Positions 24,201 to 36,200 of a stretch of DNA of 64,000 bases are shown here, one piece after another. Source of the stretch: Gerris lacustris (taxonomy: Eukaryota > Arthropoda > Insecta > Hemiptera > Gerridae); NCBI GenBank assembly GCA_951217055.1, contig OX578286.1, positions 29,332,720 to 29,396,719 on the forward strand. Direction: 5' to 3'. Every line of letters starts with the position of its first letter. Position 1 is the stretch's first letter. Both the position numbers and the translations under genes were made by a program. A model generated the notes under the pieces. It ran no database searches. It saw nothing but the letters and a program-made list of their open reading frames with translations, and was not told where the DNA came from.

Positions 24201-27200
24201 AACTCATGTGAAATCGGCATTTTGCATTGCTCGTGTGGTTTTACTACCCTCGCTGTCGCTCGGGTGCAAACTCCACACTCGCATGCAAAATGCTACTTTC
24301 CGCACTCGACGCGTAATGTACTATTAATATTTTTAAAATATGTTATAGTGTGATCTAATTCATGTTGTTTTATTTGTTTTTAGTGTTTGCTGCCAGTATT
24401 GGCTTGTCATGGATACGCTATCACCACAGTGGAAGGACTGGGATCTAGAGCCACTGGATACAACAAGGTACAGACCACACTGGCTCACTTCAACGGAACC
24501 CAGTGTGGATACTGCTCGCCTGGATTCGTCATGTCTATGCACAGGTACCAAACATAATGCACATACGTGTGTTCCCGGATCGACGCTAAAATACGTGAAA
24601 AAGATTCAAAATTGTTTAATTGACATTTCATCTTCTGTGGTTCAACCTTGCTTGAATAGAAACTAATTTATGTCATAATTTTAGTTTAGAAAAAAATCGA
24701 ATGTCTTGGAAATTTTCAAAAATAGTTATTTATATAAATAGGCAGCAAAATGGAATTTTGCTGACAAGTTTTTAAGTTTTTGTTCCGAGCCGACGGCGAG
24801 GTTACTTAACAAAAACTTAAAAACTAACCTCGCTAAACAAATTTACTATTTTACTGACGAGGCGAAGCTCGCTGCGTGTTTTTTGGACATGTTACAAAAG
24901 AATCAAGAGAAATGACATTTTGCAGACTGAAAACTGTTCAACATTGCTTAATTTTGCTGCAGTGAGTAGATAAAAGTTATTTTTCTCACTAGTAAAGTGA
25001 TTTTTCTCTAAGAGATACGACAAAATGTTATTTAAAAAAGTTATTCAGAAAGACAACTAAAAAACACTACTAAAATTAGTTTTAATTTAACTACATATTT
25101 TTAACAGCACACTAGGCAAAATATGGAACGTAAAAATACAAAATATCAAAGTAGGCGGAGTGTGTTAAAATTTTGTATTCATAGTCAGTTTTTATTTTTG
25201 AATAACTTTTTGGAACGAAGTTCCTTATGGCACGTTCCGGAGCCCGGGAGTAAATCCGAAAAAAACTACAAAAATCACCGCCACAAACTATCCGTCACAA
25301 AATCACCGTCACGCAAAACCCGTCACGAAATCTACCGATGACAATAACTTGAGTAAAAGATCACCGAGTTAGTTGAAATTTGGTACACATGTTCATTTTA
25401 CCAATGCCCAGGCTGAGTTCGTTGGACAACGTTATCCACCCAAGCGTTCACGCGCAATGCTCGCGTAAACGTAAGCTTCAAATTTAAAATTCGGATTTTT
25501 TGGACGGGAAAAAATTCTAACATCATCTATTTAATGAGACATTCTACTTTTTAAAATTTTTTTTTTAGTAAAACGAACACCGGCACTGCTATGAAGTGAT
25601 AAAGATCGCTAAATTTATTAAAGCGGACCTAAACGTTTTAAATAAAGAATACAACGTTTTTACAGATATCTTACGTTCTAACGTAACGATTTCAATATAA
25701 CTTCATACACATCGTCTAAAGTGCAATTGAAACAGCAATTGAAAATTTCAACCTGATACAAGCAGAATGTGTTTAGTGTTGGTGATTTATATTTTATAAT
25801 ATAATATTTTAATTAGAGATTCGCCGACGGAGGTCTAATGGGACAGTTATTTTCTTCTCTACAACCATATGCTTTAACTATAAACTAATTAAAATTAACT
25901 TTTTTCTCAATTTACAATACATCATTTATTGTAAGACGCTCTTTTCAAAGATAATAAAAAGTTTTTCTTTTAATTTTGCCTTAACTCCGCTAGTACAAAT
26001 AGTTACTTTTAATTTTGTCTCTTATTCTAACTCCGCCATGTATAAGTAATTAGCATTATCATATAATTAGCACTGTAATTATATAATTTATATTTAATAT
26101 AAAGCGTAAGGAATTTCGTTCCTACCGGGTGTCCCACGACACCACACGTATTTTTTTAATAACATTTTGTTGTATCTTCTAGAGAAATAGTTATTTATGT
26201 AACTAGGCAGCAAAATGGAATTTTTCTGACGTATGATTAAATTAGCCTCCGAGCCGGAGGCGAGGTCAGGCTATGGAAATTAACTGCCGAGGCGAAGCCG
26301 AGGCAGGTAATTTATTCGATTGACAATATATCAATATGAGGCAAAGCATTTTACGAGTGAGAAAAATAACTTTTATCTACGATTGATACGAAATATAAAC
26401 ATTTTATATCCTTTTTTAGATGCGAAGAAAGTGATTATTTTCGTAGTTGTATTCATTGCACATGCACATGCGCGTTTCACAATTCTTCTTTATTTCCGTA
26501 GGGGGCAGAATTCTTCACCTTATCGCACGATTAGCGTGTTTGTTTACATTTAAAAAAACTAGTTTGCTGTTTGTTTAATTAAAGTAACTGTTTTTTCTGT
26601 ATTAATGATTAAAATCCAACAATCGTAGATAAAGTACGGTAAGCAACTCGTGCGAAAACCACATTTTGCTTTGCTCGTGTAGTATTACTACCCTCGCTAT
26701 CGCTCGGGTGTAAACTCCACACTCCCCACTCGCATGCAAAATACTAATTTCCGCACTAAAAGCGTAATGTACTATTTTGTAAATTTCCAAGACATAATTG
26801 ATTTTTCAAAACTAAAATTATGACCATAATTAGTATCCATTCGAGCAGGGCTTAACCCTAGAAGATTTTAATTTTAATTAAAAAATGTTTAGTCTTTTTC
26901 ACCTATTCATGCATCGATCCAGGCATTCATGCATCGATATTTTTATGTTTTTGGGGGTATTACATATACATAAAATAACTACTAAGTTTCAAATTCTTCG
27001 GATAAGTACTTTCCGAGATCAGGTGTATTACATACAAACAGACAGACAGGTAAACAAACAGACAGACGGATAGACAAACAGACAGACTAGCACGGGATTG
27101 TTTAAGGGTCTTCGCCAAAAACTCCATAAAGTTGCCAAGTATGTGCTTTATGTCCACAAAGGGTCCTTAGGCAATTTAACAACGTTAAGTTCGTTTACCA

Positions 27201-30200
27201 GCATAATTTGCTATTTGCTCAGCCGGCTAATGGTGGCTATTTGAAAGTTTGTTTTAACTATAACTTGAACCATTCGTTGTAATGATGGAAAACAAACGCC
27301 CCCAAAAGCATTCACATCGCCCTAACACCATGAAACAACTCCTTCTTAAGAATATTTGATTTTTTCGTTGATTTGATAAAAAAAAAAAAATCGCTATTAT
27401 GGTATTGCTATACAGCGTGAACCGCGATAAAATGTCAAAACGAAACTGACAGATTCTATGAGTTAAATGCAACACAAAATGTCGTTTTTTGTTGCATTCA
27501 ATAATTCTCGAGATACCGATTAATTTCTTTTTTTAGAGTGCTTCACAAAAATTTCCAAAAAAAAATCATAATATCTCAAAAACAATATAAGATAGAGAAA
27601 CTGGACTAAGGGACAATTTTAGAGAGCATAATAAAAACCTTTCAGAATCACTTATTGATTTTCACATTAACAGCTGATAAGAAGCGTCTAATAAGTCCTT
27701 TTCATGGGCGCCAATGCCTATGAGCAGGCTCTCAGTAAATGAGGAAAAATATCACCGAGGAGGAAATATATGAGGAATATATTACCGTAGTCAAGTCAGG
27801 TGTTTAGCTTTCAAGAAACCTCTCTCTCCCCCTTAAACAGGTCTTGTATAATTCGAATTAGACTAATTCTACCTGTCTACTTAAAAATCCTTTAGTAATT
27901 AGAACGTTGATGGAGATTAGCTTAATTGGATTAACTAATTAAGTAACAGGGACATGATCCATATCAGGGGTTTGTTGTACAGAGCTGGTATTTGCTTATT
28001 TAAATTATTAGTATCATTTAACAAAACATTAGCGCCCCATCTACTGTCGTTCTTTCCGTAAGGAAAGCCGATTCCGTCAAGAAAGGGTGTTATTGTATGG
28101 GGTTCAAGAGGAAAGAACGGCAGGATTATAATCTTACAAGATCATCCCGTAGCGCCATCCTCTCCATTCTTGTCAACCGATAAGTTTCATGTGGATGGGA
28201 TAGAGATAACTGTAGAGATCCACTGTCGTTCTTTCCGTAAGGAAAGCCGATTCCGTCGAGAAAGAGTGTCAGTGTATGGGGTTTCAAGAGGAAAGAACGG
28301 CAGGTTTATAATCTTGCAAGATTATCCCAGTTAGGCAACGAATCCCAAAGGTTTGTATGACACGACACGCTTTCCCTCGACGAGACAACATTCCCTTGGA
28401 AAGTGAGAGGAAAGAGACCACCCACACGCGTTCTTTCCTTCTGGCCTCACAAAATTTAAAATCAAACAGGATTATGTTATTTCATGTGGATGGGCAACGA
28501 AGGGATTGTAGTCACACGACAAGCCTGCAGGATGGAATGAGTGGATTGTCTCACAGGAAAGTGATTGTGTGGATGGTAATGAACATGATTATCAATCATG
28601 CCGTGCTTTCGTTCGCGATTAAGAAAAAGGAAAGTCTGTCGGGAAAGAACGACAGTGGATGGGGCGCTATTATTTACAGCAATTTTTAGTTCAGCGTCAA
28701 ATTTCACTAGCGTCAAAAAAGCAACCAAATCTCGGACCAGTCGTTCTTAAACTACAAAGAAAAATGCGACTCGTGCAATCTAAAGAAACACCCTCCTGGA
28801 GCTAGTAGTCAGCCTTAGTAAATTTTAAAACTGTTCTATAGTGGTTAAACTATGTTGTTTAATAAAAACAACATAGTTTAACCACTATACAACATAGTTA
28901 GCACTGCAGAAGTAGTAAAATCTATTTTTCTTGTTACAGTTTATTGGATAGAAATCCGAAAGCTACAGTGGATGATGTTGAGAATAATTTCAGTGGTAAT
29001 CTCTGCCGCTGCACAGGATACAGACCGATATTGGACGGTTTCAAGTCTCTCGCGTCCAATCCACCAACTAAGCTCAAACAGATGCTCCTCGAAATAGAGG
29101 TAATTATTTAATAATCTCCGTCGTTTATCTGTATTACTTATATCTTCGACTTTGTCTGTAGATCTAATTTTTTTTTCAAACCACCATTTCTTAAAAAAAA
29201 CGTCAAATTGTTTAAACAGGGGGTTGAAGCCCGACGTTTCACTTCCACATCGAAAAACTGTTTATTACGGGTCTACCCGCGGAAGCCTATGCACCAGTCA
29301 AATTATTTGTTGAAATGTAGATAGAAGATTATCCTTAGTGATTAGAGCCTTAGAGATTAAACAACCTTATTTTTGGTCCCACAATAATTTTAACTCTCTT
29401 CTCCAATATTGTATAGTTTTAAAAATAAGTGAGACCCTACTGGGAATCGAAGCCACAAATTGTACTCATTAGCACATATTATGTCTATAAAAAGCATTCT
29501 TCCGATATTGAAAAAATTTGGATGGTTTGTCCAAAGTAAAAAGCATTCTTCCGATATTGAAGAAATTTGGATGTTTTGTCCAAAGTAAAAAGCATTCTTC
29601 CGATATTGAAGAAATTTGGATGGTTTGTCCAAAGTAAAAAGCATTCTTCCGATATTGAAGAAATTAGAATGGTTTGTCCAGAGTAAAAAGCATTTATCGG
29701 ATATTGAAGAAATTTGGATGGTTTGTCCAAAGTAAAAAGCATTCTTCCGATATTGACGAAATTTGGACGATTTTTTAAAAATACGCCTCATGTAAATATA
29801 TTCCGAATAAATTTCAAGTCAGTGTAAATTTAATATTGCTTAAATATAAGTTTGAGTCTGCAAGGAATAGAATTAGATCCAAATCTTATGTGACCATTCG
29901 TCCACTTCAGGAAGCTAATAACTAATTCTTAGATCTTTATTTTGATTCCAGCCTGTTTGATCTTTTCACGTGGAGCCTTACTATTGAATTTTCAAGTTAA
30001 TCATTAATTAAATAAAAATAATTAATTTAAACTTTTAATTTAGGTCTACCAAATTCTCGATAAAATCAAATAATTTTTAACTTTTTCATTATCACGGTAG
30101 ACATAACTAATTTTTTAGAAATGTATCTTACTTTATGACTATTTTACAATCTTAATAAGTATAACTAAAGCTTAAAATAGCTCTAACCTAAGAAATAGTA

Positions 30201-33200
30201 AATGATTCATGATAATATTATTAAAATCCCCTTTTCTCTAAGCTAATTAGGCTTTAGTAGTAATTACCTTGAGCCATAATGACAAAGTTAAGGCATCGTA
30301 ATATGACGCTCTTTGCACGGTTTTAAACCCTTAGAACCATCCTAAGAGGAAGAAGGGGGTTGGTACAACGCTCCAATCAATTACCTATCATACTACAGCT
30401 TCACCTCAAGTGATAACAGTTAAGCCTTACTGATAACAAACTAGTATTAAGTTCGAACAAGAGTAAACATCATTTTGAAGTACTTAACATTGAAATAAAT
30501 TAAGATAAAGTTGACTTTATGACTCTTTAGAGTTGCTAATTTAAAGAAGAATGCAATGATTCTATGTTTTTCTTGTTAATATGCCATTATCATTGCAGTA
30601 GAATGTAAAAAGTAATACACGATTATAAGTTAGGTGAGTTGCAAGTAATGTACCCTAAAGTATAATTGTGCACTAAATATTTTATTATTGCATATTCAAA
30701 TTTGACTAATATTTTATGATTTTTGCATCCGAGCTTACCGAAGGTAACGGAACCATCATGGTCGTTCTGAAGAACAAAAGTATTTTGTCCCCTGATTAAT
30801 AATTTCGAAAACAGAAATGACCCATTAAAATTCAACCTTATGCGCTCGTGTAATATTAAATAAAAATAAATTTTACACCTCTGGGATCCTAAATATATCA
30901 CAATAACCTCATTTTTAATTCCCATTGGTGTCACAATATGGACTTCCAGTTATCCATATCAAGCAATCATGTTTGGCTTTCAATAAAAAGTTAATACAAT
31001 TTTTGCTGTGTGAAAAAGCAATGAAAAATTTTAATTATTTTCATCTACATATTTGTGCGAAAGGACACAATTTCACAGCAATTATATCTCGGTATCGTTC
31101 TTGGCATGAAATAAACACATATCTCTGACTTGCGGGAACGATATTGCCTAGCTGTCTCTTATCATACGGATCACGCTATTGTTGCGCCAATTGGCACCAT
31201 GTGAACCTATCAGGACAGTACCGTTGTCTTTGACCGTGCCAACCAAGAGATATTCACTGCACTTGGCTATTTCTTAGCGTATACCTCCGTGACAATTTGT
31301 ATCCCTATGTGAACGAGAACAGTTCAATTGGACTAGTCAGTTGAACTAATATGGTTGAACAGTAGTTGTGGACAACTATCCCTGGAAATTGTCTCATCAA
31401 CTGGCGAGATGTAAACCCAGCTAAGGCACGTTCAAACTATGCCATGGTTTGCCAGTTAGCAATGTCAGACGAAACAATGTCCGCCAACATCAGTTTAGGA
31501 TGGCAGACCTATAATTTAATCGAGGAGGTTGCTAGTGTCGATCTACTTAAAAGAAATCAAGTCCAAAAGAAAAGGTAGGTAGGTGCCAACTGGCCTTAAG
31601 TCATATTTGACCTCAGTCCCATTTGACACCTGCATAGGTGTCAAATGGGATGGACTATTCAGGCAGGCACGATTTTGTCAGAGTCGGTACCACCCGCGGA
31701 AGTGTCTACATGCTCTTGGCTTTGCTAATTTAACAAGAATAAAAGGATCAATTAACCAATATATTAAAGAGCGCAGACGGGAAATTAACATGGGACCATC
31801 TCTTGACTGCTTTCGACATACCGTCTAAATTTCTTAAAGATCAAATGAGTATTTTTAAAGATATATCCCCGAATAAGAAGAAAATTGATTGAAATTAGTT
31901 TGGGATTAAGAAGGATATAATTGTGACCTACCATTCAAATTTCATTAAAATTTGGTGGGTCGTAAAAATGTTGGACGACAGACAGACATAACAAGACCAA
32001 AAATGTTCTTGTATGTCAAAGTAATTTCCTTTCTGGGAATTATTCAATTTGGAGCCGTAAAAAGGAGCATCGTTCTTCAGAATGATCACGATGATTTTAT
32101 TACCTTCTGCAAGCTCGGAAGCAATATCGTTCTTCAGAATGATCACAATGTTTCCATTACTTTCGGTAAGCTCGGAAGCAATATCGTTCTTCAGAATGAT
32201 CACAATGTTTCCATTACTTTCGGTAAGCTCGGAAGCAATATCGTTCTTCAGAATGATCACAATGTTTCCATTACTTTCGGTAAGGTCGGGAGCAATATCG
32301 TTCTTCAGAATGATCACAATGTTTCCATTACTTTCGGTAAGCTCGGAAGCAATATCGTTCTTCAGAATGATCACAATGTTTCCATTACTTTCGGTAAGCT
32401 CGGAAGCAATATCGTTCTTCAGAATGATCACAATGTTTCCATTACTTTCGGTAAGCTCGGAAGCAATATCGTTCTTCAGAATGATCACAATGTTTCCATT
32501 ACTTTCGGTAAGGTCGGGAGCAATATCGTTCTTCAGAATGATCACAATGGTTCTATTACTTTCGGTAAGCTTGGAAGCAATATCGTTCTTTAGAATGATC
32601 ACAATGTTTCCATTACTTTCGGTAAGCTTGGGAGAAATATCGTTCTTCAGAATGATCACAATGGTTTTATTACTTTCGGTAAGCTCGGAAGCAATATCGT
32701 TCTTCAGAATGATCACGACTCTTCCATTAACTTTGGTAAGCTCGGAAGCAATATCGTTCTTTAGAATGATCACAATGTTTCCATTACTTTCGGTAAGCTT
32801 GGGAGCAATATCGTTCTTCAGAATGATCACGACTCTTCCATTAACTTTGGTAAGCTCGGAAGCAATATCGTTCTTCAGAATTGTGCTTCCGTAAACTTGG
32901 AAGTAAAAAATGGTAGCATTATTCCTCGCAGAAACGTTTAACCAATAATTGTTTTTGTTTTCTTTTGTTACAGGAGTCTCATGTACTCTGCCCAAACCGT
33001 GGCAAGTGCGACGGAGATGGTAATGAGGAACGCTGCAAGACCTGTATGTCGACCAAGGAAGACGATGGCTTCGAACTTGATTTCAGTGAACTGACTCTGG
33101 CTAAGGAAAACTTCCACCTTAGTGGACCTGATTCAGAATGGTACAGAGCTTGTTGCCTCAAGGAGATTTTCCAGATTTTCGATCGCATCGGTCCTAAGAG

Positions 33201-36200
33201 CTACATGTTGGTAGCTGGCAACACAGCTCGAGGTAAATGAATGCACCTAAAATAAGTTACTTTTGTGGTACTTCTTAATGCATAAATAGGTACGAACAAC
33301 TCAAATAGTGAAATTGAACATCAATTTATAGTTTTATAAACACAATAGCTTGATATATAAAATGCAGATTTAGGCCAGATCTGTTATCAAAATTTTGATT
33401 ATGTTTTTGCTTCCGAGCTTACTGAAGAGAACGGAAGCACATTGATAATTCGAAAGCACAAAATGTTTTTGTCTACAAATTCAAACATTCCTAGACAGAA
33501 ATAAGTTTCACTATCAGAAAATCTCACTTTTATCTCTTACTTTTCTTTGTCTGTCAAAATTTTTGCGAAGCAATATATTTTAAAAAATCGGGTACAGGGT
33601 ACCTCGGAACTTCGAAGTCAGTACTAAAGTGGCCTCTCAGAAGGAAGCAGCATTGGACGTGGTCAGTACTTGGATGGGTGACCGTTCTGAACTAACTGAT
33701 TTATTATCATTCTTCAAATAAAAACTTTATTTTAATACCTATATTTTATTTCATTATTTGAAGTTTGGCGGTATTTTGACAGATGTAAACAAACTTTGAC
33801 GTCATCAAAATTATCGCACTAATAAATAGTTATATTCGCTTATAACTTTTAAACTAATTAATGGAATTTCATCTTAATTTTTTCCGGTTCCAACGATATG
33901 CTATATGTCAAAAACCTATTTATACTTTAGGTATTATTAACCGTCAAAGTTTAAAAATTAAAAAAATTGATAACTTCAAAATGGCGGCCAATATCAAAAT
34001 GAAATTTGGTGGGCTTGTTTGTCATACAGAGAGGTACATTCGTGCCAAATTCCAACTCGATCAGGGCCATTGTCGATTTATTACGATTTTTTTAATTTTT
34101 GCTGACTCAGCAAACTGGGTTCAAAATGGTGGAAAAATTTTATTTTCCGGGCGGCACCACTACAGGTAAGGACTGATTTTTCTGCCAAGTTTTAACTCTC
34201 TAGGTTAATTACCTTGGGTGCTACGATGATAACACACTTACATACATACAGACGTCATGCTGAAAATCACTCAGGAGGTCTTAAAAACACCCAAAACGGA
34301 TAATTCCGTTGATATCTCGAAAAGAAAATTTTTGGTGAAAACAATACTTTTCCTACTATAGGTAGTGAGAAAAAGTAAAAACAACTCGTCCAATTTTAAT
34401 CAATTTTGGTAATGACGGTTGGTTATAATTAGCTCGCCCACTGTCATAGCTTAATGGGCATGCCAATTAGCCGCGCACGCACTATTATAGAGAAAGATTA
34501 ATTGCACCTTCTACACCTATTGGTTTTTCCTTCCTTAAGCACACAATTTTTGTTTTTCTATTAACACCTAAAGAACGATATTTTTAATAAATTTAAATGG
34601 TTCGTACAAAGTAGCCCACATATGGTCCATATTGATTTCTACCGTTTATGCACAGAGAGAAACACAATATATTTAATAAATAAAACATTTGTGGGGCAGC
34701 TCATTTATAATGAGTTGCTAGAACGTAGCGTACTAATTAATCTTTTACCGACAATGACTCATCAACAAGTAACAATAAGTTTACAAAACTTAATGCTTAG
34801 CCATTAAAATACAATTAATCAACTTAGTTAAATAACTTAAAATTTAAATAAAATTTAGTACAGTAAATCTGTAAATTTGTGCGGAAAAATTTCGAGGCTG
34901 ATTTTTTTGTGCGTGATCGCTTGGGGCGTTTAAGAAAAGCTGAACTCCAGCTTTTCGGGAACACCCAGACGGCGGAAGTACGGGGTACGGAGTACAAAAG
35001 TCAAAAAAGTATAAACCCTTTATGATGCAAGCTCTTTAAGAGTACAGTAATTTTTGTCATATTTTCATTTATTTTCAAGTATGGGGTAAAATAGAAAAAC
35101 AGGAAAAAAAAATATACAAATGAACAGTAAATTTGTGCGGCAAAAATTCGAGACTACATTTTTTTTTTACGTGAAACGCTTGGGGACCATGAGAAAAGCT
35201 TAACTCCAACTTTTCGGGAACATACGAACGGCGGAAGTACGGGCTACGTTGTACAAAAGTCAAATGACTATATACCCTTCATGCTGCATATCGTCATAGG
35301 AAAGCTCTAAGAGTACAATAATTTTTTAGGGGTAATACGAAAAAACAGGAAAAAATGCTTTTCGATTAAAAATTAGAAGTAATACTATTAGTACAGTCAA
35401 TCTGCCGGGGGAAAAAACTATCTGCGTCAAAATTCAAGGGTACTTGTTTTACTTGAATCGCTTGGGGCATATAAGAACAGCTTAAATCCAATTTCGCGGG
35501 ACAGTCCGGAAGGTGGATGAGGGAAAACTCATCCTCTTTTTTCGTTTATCACAAGTTTTTATTATTTTTCTGACTCCGCTTCCTCTTTTTTGCTGTTTGA
35601 TCGCCCGCTGATGAATTTCCTGCTGATTCTGCTTCACTTACTAAGTTCGCTAGTTGACGTTGAAGGCAAAAGTACGACTTGGGAGGGAAAGTCAAAGTCA
35701 GTATCCTCAAGGAAATCATCTTTAGCATCTACGGGAGGTACGTTGCTGCAATTTTCTACTCCGCAGTGTTTGCAAGCATGGGAGCAACTGAGCATGGGAG
35801 ACCAGCCTTCCTGCACCCGCATGGGCTGCTCCACAATTATTCCTTTTACTGCCGGGGGCAATTAGTTTCACAAGCCTTCCAACGACATGCATCATGAAGG
35901 ATATACTGATATACATATTATACTTTTTTGACTTTTGTACCCCGTACTTCCACCGTCCAGAATTATTAAATGATTATTAAATTAGATTATTATTAATAAA
36001 TTAGATGATTATTAATAAATTAGATCATCCAATTATTAAATTAGATGAACGTACCTTAGAAGTAAGATAATGTACAACATTTAATATTGCGATAAGTTTA
36101 TTTTATTGCGATAAAGTTTTCTACAATTTGGGCGAGTAACGGACGCAAGCTGAAGCTCAGAAATATTGGCAAATACCAACATGATAAATGATAAGTGATA

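Noticed and set aside
26885..27157. Open frames around 26.9-27.2 kb rich in Ser/Val/Cys
   Set aside because: They read through a GACA-type simple repeat.
31928..32995. 355-codon minus-strand open frame
   Set aside because: It is the 57-bp satellite translated in phase; both strands are open and the flanks contribute no domain.
35590..35865. 91-codon plus-strand open frame
   Set aside because: The minus strand shows the cysteine motif and acidic tail of a transposon-type gene; the plus frame is its shadow.
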